Assembly (NCBI GenBank): GCA_015485495.1
Contig: WFTL01000091.1
Coordinates: forward strand, 18,862-82,861
Length of the DNA stretch: 64,000 bases
Reading direction: 5' to 3'
Origin: Planctomycetaceae bacterium
Lineage (GTDB): Bacteria > Planctomycetota > Planctomycetia > Planctomycetales > Planctomycetaceae
Positions 26,034 to 35,001 of this stretch are shown here, one piece after another. The translations under genes and the position numbers were made by a program. How positions within the stretch are numbered: the stretch's first letter is position 1; each line of letters starts with the position of its first letter. The notes below the pieces were generated by a model. That model searched no databases. It worked only from the letters and a program-made list of their open reading frames with translations, and was not told the origin of the DNA.

Positions 26034-27695
26034 ATGAAACCGCCGGAAAGCTGTCGAAACCGGCTGTCGGTTCCCATCATTGTTCTGCTGTCGCTGGCCG
26101 GCTTATTTCCGGTTCATGCGGCCGACCGTTCCGTGCAGCTGCGGCGAGCCCGTCAGCTTGCGGAACGCCGGCAGGCTCTGCTGGATGATTTCGCGGCCGA
26201 TGCCGAACAACTGGCCCGGAAGTACGCCGGACAGGCGCCTCACGCTGCGGATGAAATTCGAAACATCGCGGCCGCCCTGATGACCGCCTCCGACGGCCCG
26301 GCCCCGTCCGTGCCGCCGGCTGTCGTCACACCGCCGCTGCCGCCGGATCTGCCGCCCGTCGAACGCCATTGGCGGGAACAGATGCGTCATCTGAGAGACG
26401 AATGCGCTGCCGACCTGTATCGCCTGGCCCGGTCGGCTCTTCGAGCGGACCTGTATTCTCTCGCGTTTTCTCTGATCGGCGATGTGCTCCGCATGAATCC
26501 CGATCATGAACTGGCGCGCCGCATCAAGGGGTTCCGCCGGTTTGAGGATCCTGAGCGGCGCGACGATCCATCCTACGCGGGAGAATGGGTGTCCGCCTTC
26601 GAAGCTCAGATGCGCGGCGGCCGGGAACCCCATGTGCTGCATGAACAGTTCGGATGGATTCCGAAAAAGGATGTCGCTCGCTGGGAACAGGGCCTTCGCC
26701 CGTGGAAACGCACCTGGGTGTCTGCCGAGAAGGAGGCTCTGCTGCGGCGCGATTTTCGCAACGCGTGGGAAATCCGCAGCGAACACTTTCTGGTACGCAC
26801 CAATGTGAGCCGTGAGGCCGGCGTCGAGGTGTCGTCCCGCCTGGAAGCTTTTTACGACTGGCTGACCGGCAGTTTTCCCGCCTTTTTCGAAAGCCCCGCG
26901 GCCCTGCGGCAGCGATTCGAAAAGGCCCACGTGCGCCGGAGATCCGGGCCCCGAAGCGAACCCATGAAGGTGATGTATTTCGCCACCCGGGAAGAATACG
27001 AACGAAGAACACGCGGCTACGTGCCGCCAGGCATCGAAACCTATGGCCTGTACTGGCAGCCGGATTCGACAGCCTACTTTTTCTACAACCCGGACGATCC
27101 GGACATGGATACGATCTGCCACGAAGCCACTCACCAGATTCTGGATCTGCACACCAGACGGGCCCGCGTCACAGCCGCCCGGGCTCTGGCGCGCCAAAGA
27201 CGGCGCCCCTCCGAAGAATGGATTCTCGGCAGACAGTCCGAATTCTGGATCATCGAAGGACTCGCCTGCTATCTGGAATCGTTCCGGATCGTCGACGGCC
27301 AGGTGACCGTCGGCGATCCGACCCATGTGCGGATCGAAGCGGCGCGGGTACGTCTTCTGAGAGATCAGTTCTACGTCCCGCTGGAAACGTTTTGCCGACT
27401 TGGAAAAGACGCTTTCCAGCAGCATCCGCAGCGATCCCGCCTGTATTCCCAGGCATCCGGCGTCACGCATTTTCTCATGCACTACGATCAGGGACGCTAC
27501 CGAGATGCCCTGGTCACTCTGCTGTCATCCGTCTATCAGCCGGATGCCCGTCGGCCTCTGCACCAGCCGTCTCTGGCCGAAATCACGGGGGTATCGTTCG
27601 CGGAACTGGATCGCCAGTATCGGGAACACATTCTGCACCTGGAAACTCTGGCTGCCGCCTCCGCCGAAAAGGCATTCGCGCCGGCTGACAGATGA
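26034..27695 (+). CDS. DUF1570-type secreted protein with HEATH motif
   Basis: A 553-residue protein with a signal peptide (IIVLLSLAGLFPVHAA) and a DUF1570-like region in the second half. The motif CHEATHQILDLHT places a possible zinc-binding HExxH at His363-His367 (the sequence reads H-E-A-T-H), followed about 55 residues later by WIIEGLACYLES, a Glu-containing helix where gluzincin metallopeptidases carry their third zinc ligand. This strongly suggests a metallopeptidase fold, though activity for the family is unproven. The N-terminal half is helical and unassigned. It stands alone, with 154 bp upstream. Confidence 0.72.
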   Translation: MKPPESCRNRLSVPIIVLLSLAGLFPVHAADRSVQLRRARQLAERRQALLDDFAADAEQLARKYAGQAPHAADEIRNIAAALMTASDGPAPSVPPAVVTPPLPPDLPPVERHWREQMRHLRDECAADLYRLARSALRADLYSLAFSLIGDVLRMNPDHELARRIKGFRRFEDPERRDDPSYAGEWVSAFEAQMRGGREPHVLHEQFGWIPKKDVARWEQGLRPWKRTWVSAEKEALLRRDFRNAWEIRSEHFLVRTNVSREAGVEVSSRLEAFYDWLTGSFPAFFESPAALRQRFEKAHVRRRSGPRSEPMKVMYFATREEYERRTRGYVPPGIETYGLYWQPDSTAYFFYNPDDPDMDTICHEATHQILDLHTRRARVTAARALARQRRRPSEEWILGRQSEFWIIEGLACYLESFRIVDGQVTVGDPTHVRIEAARVRLLRDQFYVPLETFCRLGKDAFQQHPQRSRLYSQASGVTHFLMHYDQGRYRDALVTLLSSVYQPDARRPLHQPSLAEITGVSFAELDRQYREHILHLETLAAASAEKAFAPADR

Positions 27696-27726
27696 CAGGG
27701 CCATTCGCAACCGCCGCTGCCATCGG

Positions 27727-29196
27727 CTACCTGCGGTCCGATCCCGCGCCGGTTCCCAGGCGGGACGACTGTTCCAGTTCCGCCGTCCACTGCGTCACGG
27801 CCGTTTCCATCCGCCGGCGATCGGCCGCATCGGGCTGTGTTTCGATCAGAGCCTGCTGCAGGATGCGCACCGCCTGGCGCGTCCGACCGCTGTCGTGATG
27901 TGTGAGGGCCCACTGCATACGAACCGTCGGAAGCTGCGGCACATGCTGCATGGCATGGTGCCACAGAGTGAAGGAATTCTGCCAGACGGGAAGGTGACGC
28001 CAGGTGGCGAGCAGAGCCGCCACCGTCAGACTCAGACCCACCGCCCACCGCACCGCGCCGCTGAAGATCCGCAGCGACGGCAGCCGTTCGACTCGATCAG
28101 CACTCCCCGCATACTGCACCATGGACACCGCTGCTGCAAAGAACGGAATGCATGGCAGGTACAGGTAGCGATCGTTCATCAGGGTGGTGATGCGGAAGAA
28201 GTTCAGCACGGGGAAAAGCAGCAGAAAAAATGTGCTGACCGACCAGATCAGCAGCCTGCAGCGCCGGCCGTACATCCACAGCAGACCGGCCACCGCTGTC
28301 CAGGCCAGGGCGGCGGCCAGCACCGAGGTGCCGATTCCGGACACCGGCGGGTCGTAAAGGACACACAGTTCGCGCGGCCACACCAGCATCCCGATGTAGC
28401 GCCACAAAATGACCAGATCCACCGCCACGATTTCCGGCAGGCTCAGATCCAGGTGTCCCCGCAGGCCTCCCAGAACGGTGTGCTGAGCGGCCATGGTTTT
28501 CAGCAGCAGCAGCAGGCTCATCAGCCCCGGAATCACCTGTCGAACAATGGCGTCCCGCCACGAATGCCGTGCCACGATCACGTCGTACAGAAGGACGATC
28601 GGCGGAACGACAACCGCCAGAGCCTTGGACAGCAGAGCCGCTCCCAGCAGCAGCAGGTACCGCAGATCACTGTCCGTATCGGCATCCGGCCGCAGCCGCA
28701 CCCAAAGAGCGGCCAGAATGAATGTGCCGGACAGCAGCCCCTTGCGCGAAGAAATCCAGGCCACGGATTCGATCTGCACCGGATGCACTAGGAACAGAGC
28801 AGCCGTCAGCCACGCTGTTCCTGATGAACCGACAAGCTGCCGGACCAGCAGGAAAACAAGAATCCCATTGACCACATGCAGCAGGACATTCGTGGCGTGA
28901 TAGCCGCTCGGCTGCATGCCCCACAACGTGTGATCGATCAACAGAGTCGTGATGGTCAGCGGAGCATAATTGCGGGTGACCGTTTCCGTGAGGATTCCGT
29001 AGAGTGTCGAAGGAGACCAGTCGCGGATCAGGTCGTTGTGCCACACATAAGCAGGGTCATCCCAGTTGACGAAATCGAATCCCACAGTGGGCCAGAAGGC
29101 CAGCAGGCCCAGGGCGATCAGAGATCCGTGAATCAGCCAGGAAGGCGGTCCGGAAGAAGGGGAATCCGGCACCGTGTTGTTTCCCGAAATCGACAT
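27727..29196 (-). CDS. TMTC-like GT-C membrane protein (putative O-mannosyltransferase fold)
   Basis: A polytopic membrane protein of 489 residues with about ten hydrophobic segments. The first loop carries FVNWDDPAYVWHN, the Asp-Asp signature of GT-C glycosyltransferases, and the ESVAWISSRKGLLSG and DRYLYLPCIPFF segments match the DUF1736/TMTC family (eukaryotic TMTC1-4 O-mannosylate cadherins). The C-terminal ~70 residues look like a single TPR-type helical hairpin (HAMQHVPQLPTVRMQWALTH), where many relatives have long TPR arrays. It probably glycosylates an exported protein or lipid; donor and acceptor are unknown. It is convergent with the DUF1570 gene. Confidence 0.72.
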   Translation of the reverse strand: MSISGNNTVPDSPSSGPPSWLIHGSLIALGLLAFWPTVGFDFVNWDDPAYVWHNDLIRDWSPSTLYGILTETVTRNYAPLTITTLLIDHTLWGMQPSGYHATNVLLHVVNGILVFLLVRQLVGSSGTAWLTAALFLVHPVQIESVAWISSRKGLLSGTFILAALWVRLRPDADTDSDLRYLLLLGAALLSKALAVVVPPIVLLYDVIVARHSWRDAIVRQVIPGLMSLLLLLKTMAAQHTVLGGLRGHLDLSLPEIVAVDLVILWRYIGMLVWPRELCVLYDPPVSGIGTSVLAAALAWTAVAGLLWMYGRRCRLLIWSVSTFFLLLFPVLNFFRITTLMNDRYLYLPCIPFFAAAVSMVQYAGSADRVERLPSLRIFSGAVRWAVGLSLTVAALLATWRHLPVWQNSFTLWHHAMQHVPQLPTVRMQWALTHHDSGRTRQAVRILQQALIETQPDAADRRRMETAVTQWTAELEQSSRLGTGAGSDRR

Positions 29197-29370
29197 CCGG
29201 TCCGGCCCCCTGTGGCAGGAAACATGCAGCGAGCTTCTCCGGAAAACATGGCACGCCCGCCGGGTGCTTTCTGAGGAATTCGGGTCACCGCACGGGATTC
29301 GCCCCGTTACAACCGCCCCATCCGGCAGAATGCTCGACCGGCCGCTGCCGGACCGGCGATTTCGGTCCGG

Positions 29371-31335
29371 TCAGTCGGCCGATTCGCCGGCCGCAGAAGT
29401 CGGCTTCGGCTCCGAATCAGACGGCTCAGCCGGCTGCTGCGAATCGCCATCGCTGCCGCCATCTGCATCGTCCGGCAGACCGCTGGTCGGTTCTCCGGCC
29501 CCATCGCCTGCTTCTGCGGGGGTGTCCGCATCAGCAGGACTCTCAGCGTTCGCCTCTGCCTCCGAATCGGACAGCAGACGGCGAATCCGCTTCAGCAGCG
29601 CCTGCACATGGGCCCGGTCCGGATTGGCTTCCGCATCCGCCTGCGTCAGGATTCGAACGGCGTCTTCGGTTCGCCCCTGCATCAGCAGTGCGCGGGCCTG
29701 ATTGAGAAAGGACGGATAGAACCAGCGACCATCAGGATACTGACGACGGTAACTCTGCAGACTCGTGATGGCCGTTCCCGGCTGCCGGCGGTCGATCTGA
29801 CACAGGGCCGTCCAGTACAGAGCGTCTCCCGTGGCCTGTCGATTCACATTCTGAATGGCTTCAGGAATCGGAATCGACCGAATTCCACTGGGATCGATGG
29901 TGGTCGGCACGCGCATCTGAATCGCATCGTCCATGCAGGCCGTGCGCACCCGCTGCAGTCTCTGAATGACCGATCGATCGCTGCGTCCCTGGATCTGTTC
30001 CAGACGCACGGCCAGAAGCCGGCCGGACGGACGACCGAACAGTTTGTTCATGTCTCCGGACGCCCGCAGTTCCTCCATCCGCTGGTATTCCATCTGCCAG
30101 CGCTGAGTCCACAGCGCGTCTCGCTGCTGAGCGGACAGGTCGGGGCGGCTGAGCAGTTCCTGGAAATCCGCATCGAGCTGAAGCGGTTCCCGTTCGAACG
30201 GAGCTTCGAAATGTTTCATCAGAGCCGTGTAGGTACGCCGTTCTGATTCCTGAGCGGCCGTGAACCGATTGATCTGTTCATCCGGCCACGACCACCAGTG
30301 CATGCGCGACGCATCGAGCAGACCGGACGATGCGGCCGTCACACGTTCGATGAGCGGTCGGATGGGCGATGTCCCGCCCGCGATCTCTTCATAGAGGACC
30401 GCCGCAGAACTGGCGGGAAGCTGTCCCTGCAGAACCAGCATTCTGGGACACACCGCTGATGTTTCCGCAATGATGGCCGCATGGACGTTCTGCCAGCCGG
30501 ACCGGTTCCGGATCCAGTCGGCCCCCGCGGTATCATCCGGAAACACGGTCTGGTCACCATCGACCGCCACAGGCATCCAGGACCGCGGATCAAACAGCAG
30601 CATCCGGTCATCCAGACACACCGCCAGCATGGCCGTGGCTGCCGGATCGGCCTGTTCATCGGGCGACAGCAGCACAACATCCCTCTGCAGTTGCCTCAGC
30701 AGAACAGCAAACACCCAGACACGCGCCTCCAGCGGCCCCCGCCCGCTCAGCAGAAAATCCAGATATCCCCGCGGCACATCGGCCTCTTCCGGCATCTGCA
30801 GACTCAGAGAAGCTCCCACCCATTCGAACAGGCGGATGATCCGCACCGCCTCCGAATCCGCACCATTCTCTTCCGCCCGCGATGTCACCGCCTGGGCCAG
30901 ACGAGCGGAAATCAGGGCGTCGCGGACCCAGGCCACATCACGAGCGGTGAATCGAGGCGACGTGATGGCCCGCCGCGCCGACGCATCGAAGAAGGCCAGG
31001 TTCTGTTCACTGACAGTCAGCCCCGCCACCTCATCAGCCGCACATTCCACGAGCCAGGCGTTCAACGCCCCCACGTTCCCGTCCAGATTCGTAATGGCGG
31101 CCAGGGAATCCGGCGGCAGCCGGCTGATGGCCGCTTCCAGCCGCGCCCGGCACGCGTCTCGATCGATTCCACCAGAAGGCACCGTGTCCGCGGAACTCCG
31201 GGCCGGCGGAGCCGCCGCATCGCGGCAGCCGACCGCGGTGAATACGAGCAGCATGGCAGACAGGACGGCACCCCGCACGGGAGCCCGCAGCGGCCGGACG
31301 ACTCGTCTGAAAACGGCAGTTTGCATCAAAAGCAT
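29371..31335 (-). CDS. Large lipoprotein of unknown function with C-terminal TPR-like and acidic tail
   Basis: About 654 residues from ATG 31335. After a basic N-terminus, a lipobox ends at LVFTAVGC, so the mature protein should be a lipoprotein. The central part (ARVWVFAVLLRQLQRDVVLLSP, CLDDRMLLFDPRSWMPV) resembles the transglutaminase-like or peptidase-like fold regions of planctomycete TPR proteins, but no catalytic triad was identified. Near the C-terminus are helices resembling tetratricopeptide units (ALYWTALCQIDRRQPGTAI, PSFLNQARALLMQGRTEDAV). The final ~70 residues are acidic and low-complexity (Ala, Glu, Asp, Ser, Gly). Function not recognised. Confidence 0.7.
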   Translation of the reverse strand: MLLMQTAVFRRVVRPLRAPVRGAVLSAMLLVFTAVGCRDAAAPPARSSADTVPSGGIDRDACRARLEAAISRLPPDSLAAITNLDGNVGALNAWLVECAADEVAGLTVSEQNLAFFDASARRAITSPRFTARDVAWVRDALISARLAQAVTSRAEENGADSEAVRIIRLFEWVGASLSLQMPEEADVPRGYLDFLLSGRGPLEARVWVFAVLLRQLQRDVVLLSPDEQADPAATAMLAVCLDDRMLLFDPRSWMPVAVDGDQTVFPDDTAGADWIRNRSGWQNVHAAIIAETSAVCPRMLVLQGQLPASSAAVLYEEIAGGTSPIRPLIERVTAASSGLLDASRMHWWSWPDEQINRFTAAQESERRTYTALMKHFEAPFEREPLQLDADFQELLSRPDLSAQQRDALWTQRWQMEYQRMEELRASGDMNKLFGRPSGRLLAVRLEQIQGRSDRSVIQRLQRVRTACMDDAIQMRVPTTIDPSGIRSIPIPEAIQNVNRQATGDALYWTALCQIDRRQPGTAITSLQSYRRQYPDGRWFYPSFLNQARALLMQGRTEDAVRILTQADAEANPDRAHVQALLKRIRRLLSDSEAEANAESPADADTPAEAGDGAGEPTSGLPDDADGGSDGDSQQPAEPSDSEPKPTSAAGESAD

Positions 31336-31427
31336 GGAAAACGTGTCCTGAGTTGTCACCGAAAGATCCGTGTGGCCGGATGACCTCAGCGGCCGCACCG
31401 GCCGGACGCGGCATGACCAGTCGCTTT

Positions 31428-32270
31428 CTAAAGGGTTCCGTTGAGATCCAGCACTGTCTGACGCAGAACGTCGAGCTGCCGGATGAGGTCGGCTACCTGA
31501 TCCAGCGGCACCATGTTCGGACCATCGCTTTTCGCCCGGTCCGGCTGCGGATGCGTTTCCAGAAACACCATGTCGGCTCCGGCGGCCACCGCTGCACGGG
31601 CCAGAGGGACGATCATGTCGCGCTGGCCTCCGGTCGTGCTTCCTCCAGGAAGCTGAACACTGTGCGTCGCATCGAACACCACGGGGACTCCGAAACTTTT
31701 CATGATGGGAATGCAGCGAAAATCATTCACCAGCCGGCCGTAACCGAACGTGGTTCCGCGTTCGGTCAGCAGAACCTGCTGCAGCCCCTGTTCCTCACAC
31801 TTGCGTACGGCATGAACCGTGTCTTCGGGGGCGACAAACTGCGGTTTCTTGATATTCACGCAGATGTTTCGCCGGACGGCCGCCGCAGCGGCCGCAGTGA
31901 GCAGGTCGGTCTGTCGAGCCAGAAAGGCGGGAATCTGAAGAACGGCACACACTTCGGCACAGGGGTCCGCCTGAGCGGGTTCATGGATGTCCGTGGTGAC
32001 GGGCAGATCGAATTCCGCGGCGATCTGCTGCAGCATCTCAAGCCCCTGTTCCAGACCCGGACCGCGAAAACTGTGCACACTGGTGCGATTCGCCTTATCG
32101 AAACTGGCCTTGAAGACGAACAGCCGGCCCGTTTCATCGCGCAGACGGGCGATTTCGGCCCCCACGGTTCTCAGCAGATTCATGTCTTCCATGACACAGG
32201 GCCCCGCAATGAAACCCAGCGGCTGCCCGGTCCCCACGCCCGTCCCGGCAATGCTGACAGAATTGTTCAT
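31428..32270 (-). CDS. kdsA: 3-deoxy-D-manno-octulosonate 8-phosphate synthase
   Basis: Condenses phosphoenolpyruvate with arabinose 5-phosphate to Kdo8P, the first committed step to Kdo for lipopolysaccharide. Motifs are [59 protein letters not shown] and [12 protein letters not shown], all typical of KdsA. At 280 residues it is full length. ATG 32270 follows GAGGAG by eight bases; a TTG 15 bases upstream is rejected. The Cys in the AGPC segment is usual for the family. It supports the presence of LPS in this organism. Confidence 0.95.
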   Translation of the reverse strand: MNNSVSIAGTGVGTGQPLGFIAGPCVMEDMNLLRTVGAEIARLRDETGRLFVFKASFDKANRTSVHSFRGPGLEQGLEMLQQIAAEFDLPVTTDIHEPAQADPCAEVCAVLQIPAFLARQTDLLTAAAAAAVRRNICVNIKKPQFVAPEDTVHAVRKCEEQGLQQVLLTERGTTFGYGRLVNDFRCIPIMKSFGVPVVFDATHSVQLPGGSTTGGQRDMIVPLARAAVAAGADMVFLETHPQPDRAKSDGPNMVPLDQVADLIRQLDVLRQTVLDLNGTL

Positions 32271-32497
32271 CCCCGATCTCCTCAAACAGCCTCCGCCATC
32301 TGCTCCCGCCCGGAGTCTCCCCGGTGCGCCCGCAGGCAGACACTGTCTCAGAAAATCCTGTTTTCCGCGAGTTGTCTCCGCCGTCGTCAGGACATTCCGC
32401 GGCAGCAGTGTCTGCCGGAATTCTGCCCGCCGGCCCTGCCGGGGCAGGCCGGGGCAGGCCGCCGGTCACGGCCGCCGGTCTTCAGACAGGCCGATCT

Positions 32498-32956
32498 TCA
32501 GACGATCAGTGTGCCCTCCGACAGATGCGTCTGTCCGGATGCCTGCCCCTGCAGCGTCAGAACAAGTCGACGCGGGCCTCCGTGATTCCGATGTTCACAC
32601 AGGCAGATTCCCTGCCAGGTTCCCAGCAAAAGGCGTCCCTGACGGACAGGGATCGTCAACGACGAATCGGTCAGAGCGGCTTTCACATGAGCGGGCATGT
32701 CGTCCGGTCCCTCACACGTGTGCCGCCATGGTCCGCGTTCGGGGACCAGTCGATTCAAAGCTGTCTGCAGATCGTGCATCACGTCCGGATCGGCATTTTC
32801 ATTGATGGTCAGTGATGCCGAGGTGTGCTGAATGAACACATGCAGCAATCCGATTTCCACCTGGGCGATTTCCGGAACAGCCGCCAGAACGTGGTGTGTG
32901 ATGAGATGACATCCACGGGAACACGCCGGCAGTTCCACCGTCTGCTGAATCCACAT
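32498..32956 (-). CDS. YjbQ/UPF0047 family protein (secondary thiamine-phosphate synthase type)
   Basis: A 152-residue protein with the UPF0047 signature HTSASLTINENADPDVMHD and the C-terminal segment GRLLLGTWQGICLCEHRNHGGPRRLVLTL. E. coli YjbQ shows weak thiamine-phosphate synthase activity in vitro, but the physiological role is unsettled. The start is set at ATG 32956, where conservation begins (MWIQQTVELP); the frame is open back to 33178, but that stretch is Ser/Arg-rich and unlike any family member. Confidence 0.88.
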   Translation of the reverse strand: MWIQQTVELPACSRGCHLITHHVLAAVPEIAQVEIGLLHVFIQHTSASLTINENADPDVMHDLQTALNRLVPERGPWRHTCEGPDDMPAHVKAALTDSSLTIPVRQGRLLLGTWQGICLCEHRNHGGPRRLVLTLQGQASGQTHLSEGTLIV

Positions 32957-33177
32957 TGCTCCGCCAGACTCCCGCTGCTCCGCTTCCGAATTCCGCCCGC
33001 CGTTCTGCGACGAACGTGCGTCCGTGGTCTCCTCCGACTCCAATGCCGTCCCGTCCGCTCCGGATCCGGGGAATCCTGCCGCATCGGACCGGATCATCTC
33101 AACGCTGCAGACGTTGTCAAACCGGACCAGGCTGCTTCTGAGATGATGCCGGCGTCCATACAGTGTGCCTGGCCGCA

Positions 33178-34287
33178 TCAGTCCTGTCCGCCGTCGGCCG
33201 CTGTTCGCGCGTCTGCCAGGCTGGCCGCTTTTTGAACGAACAGAGAAGCGACTTCCTCGGAAGTGATGGCCAGTCCGGTGATCTGATCGCGAACGCGCCG
33301 GGTCAGACTGATGCCGAGCACGCGGCCGTTGCGACCGATCAAAGGTGCCCCGTTCAGGTCATCGGGAGCAGCAACAGTGTGCTCGACCCAGATCCCGGCG
33401 TATCCGAACAGACCTCGCACCTGAGCCAGTTCCGATGCCGAACGGAGGGCCAGAACATTTCCTTCCTTCAGGACCGGTTCCCCGGCATTTCCAATCCCCA
33501 GAACAGCGATTTCCGAACCGGCATCGACCGGCGAAAGTCTGAGTGACACGGGAGAGACGCCGACAGGAATCTGTCCGGCATCGATTCTGAGCAGAACGAT
33601 TTCGCGGCGTGAATCCTCCGCCACAACACTCGCCGACGTCATCGAATCTGCTTCGACAAACCGAATCCGAACGTCATCGGCTCCTTCGACCACGCGAAAA
33701 CTCGTCGCGATGATTCCCGCCCCATGCAGCAGGAACCCGCTGCCGGACTTCACGACCGATCCGTTCCGGACGGCCTGAACCCGAACAATGCAGGGCTCCA
33801 GCCGCTCCTTCACATCCTCCCAGGATGTCACCGGCGGATCCAGAGGGGCCGTATTCAGCAGCAGTTTCGGGTGCCGTCCGGAGACATCGGTGGTGGAGCC
33901 GGCTGCGGTGGAACTGTCTGGCGCAGGAGAATCCCTGTCCAAATCGGGCCGCTCGGAGAGCTGTTCGCCGGACGCAGTCTGTTCTGCGGATGCAGCCGCA
34001 TCGTTCCGTCCGGACAGCAGCAGGCTGCCGGTCAGAATGGCCGTCAGTCCGGCTGCGAATCCGGTGATGAACCAGACAACCGCCCAGAAACGCTGCTGCC
34101 GCGCCCGAACGGTTTTCTCCTGAAAGGACCGGCGGGCTGCAGATGGCCGTGACGAACGCCGCGCGGTCCTGGAAGCTCCCACGAGAACCGGATCTCCGCA
34201 GGACGGACAGCAGATTCGCCGTCCGAGGAGTTCGGCATCCACATCGAATGCATATTCGCATGAACTGCAGTGAGCCGTAATGGCCAT
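33178..34287 (-). CDS. Membrane-anchored zinc-ribbon protein with trypsin-like pseudoprotease domain
   Basis: A 369-residue protein. Residues ~5-35 form a zinc ribbon (CSSC and CPSC pairs), residues ~67-92 a transmembrane helix (VVWFITGFAAGLTAILTGSLLL), then a Ser/Asp linker and a DegP-like trypsin fold from ~165. The catalytic positions are all changed. HtrA's GSGF..NHVV reads GSGFLLHGAGIIATSFRVVEG (His to Arg). The DLAVLKI strand reads EIVLLRI (Asp to Glu). The GNSGGPL motif reads DDLNGAPLIG, with no nucleophile Ser. It is therefore predicted to be proteolytically inactive and perhaps a binding domain. ATG 34287 is preferred to GTG 34290. It is divergent from the HTH/DSD gene. Confidence 0.72.
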   Translation of the reverse strand: MAITAHCSSCEYAFDVDAELLGRRICCPSCGDPVLVGASRTARRSSRPSAARRSFQEKTVRARQQRFWAVVWFITGFAAGLTAILTGSLLLSGRNDAAASAEQTASGEQLSERPDLDRDSPAPDSSTAAGSTTDVSGRHPKLLLNTAPLDPPVTSWEDVKERLEPCIVRVQAVRNGSVVKSGSGFLLHGAGIIATSFRVVEGADDVRIRFVEADSMTSASVVAEDSRREIVLLRIDAGQIPVGVSPVSLRLSPVDAGSEIAVLGIGNAGEPVLKEGNVLALRSASELAQVRGLFGYAGIWVEHTVAAPDDLNGAPLIGRNGRVLGISLTRRVRDQITGLAITSEEVASLFVQKAASLADARTAADGGQD

Positions 34288-34323
34288 CACTCAATCCTAT
34301 CCATGCACTCCCCCGAACGAGCC

Positions 34324-34354
34324 CTGTCCGGATCCGGGCTGAAACTCCGGACAG
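34324..34354. promoter_or_regulatory. Perfect 9-bp inverted repeat upstream of the pseudoprotease gene
   Basis: CTGTCCGGA (34324-34332) and TCCGGACAG (34346-34354) are exact complements separated by 13 bp, located 37-67 bp upstream of the start at 34287. It could be an operator for a dimeric regulator or a leader hairpin; there is no T-tract. Confidence 0.5.
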
Positions 34355-34714
34355 CCGCTTTCCGGTCTGTCGGCCGCAGTCCGTCGGCTGCCCGTCGCCA
34401 TCAGCCTACCGAAATCTGACCGCAATGTCCTGCGAAAGCCGCTTCCGGCGTGTGGACGCGTGAGCGAGCCCCTCAGCATGGACGAACGGACTGCACACCG
34501 ACCGTGCCGTCTGGTCTGCAGTCTTCATCAGCGGCCCGCCGGAAGCGGTCGGCATATCGGCATCGGAAACGTTCGAAGCACCGCAGACGACAGATCGCCT
34601 GCAATCGTCCCGATCGGAAAAGCCGGTGAGATGGTCGGAAACAGGGATTTCGTCGAGTTTGACGCTGGTGCTGTCCGAGATTCGAAGAAGGGCGGCTCTC
34701 TCGTTTCGGACCGC

Positions 34715-34788
34715 CTCCCGGCAGCTTCGACTGCGGGAGACGGCCGTCGCCAGAAGCACCATCTGCGGGTCCGGGATCGGAATCCCGG
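34715..34788. other. Pair of adjacent hairpins, possible structured RNA
   Basis: Stem 1 pairs 34715-34724 with 34731-34739 (CTCCCG/CAG against CTGCGGGAG with one bulged G, six-base loop). Stem 2 pairs CCGGGAT (34771-34777) with ATCCCGG (34782-34788) around a CGGA loop. Neither is followed by a T-tract. Both lie upstream of the candidate promoter for the HTH/DSD gene. Confidence 0.35.
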
Positions 34789-34827
34789 CGGGTTGACGCA
34801 AACCGATGGCGGGCCTGAACAAAGGGC

Positions 34828-34855
34828 TTGCATCCCACGTTTCCCCAACTAAGAA
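34828..34855 (+). promoter_or_regulatory. Candidate sigma70-type promoter for the HTH/DSD-repeat gene
   Basis: TTGCAT (34828-34833) and TAAGAA (34850-34855) are separated by 16 bp, about 145 bp upstream of ATG 35002. Prediction by consensus only. Confidence 0.35.
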
Positions 34856-35001
34856 TCTGATGCGAATCCCGTGATTTCGGCGCCGGATGGCCGATATCCA
34901 GACTGTCGCGTTCACAGGGACGGAACGGCGACAGGACATCGTCATTCGACAGCGAACGGAATCTGCCGCTCGATCCGGCTGAATTCTCCGGAGTGCTTTC
35001 C

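Larger units (their letters stand above)
34288..35001. other. 714-bp divergent intergenic region with several inverted repeats
   Basis: It separates the pseudoprotease gene and the HTH/DSD-repeat gene. It contains a perfect 9-bp inverted repeat near 34324-34354, two adjacent hairpins at 34715-34788 and a candidate promoter at 34828-34855, each listed separately. ORFs of up to 290 codons cross it but have Arg/Ser-rich, non-protein-like composition. A small RNA is possible. Confidence 0.5.

Noticed and set aside
32430..32497. GC-rich repeats after yjbQ considered as a terminator
   Set aside because: Hairpins are possible in this very GC-rich stretch, but no T-tract follows on the minus strand.
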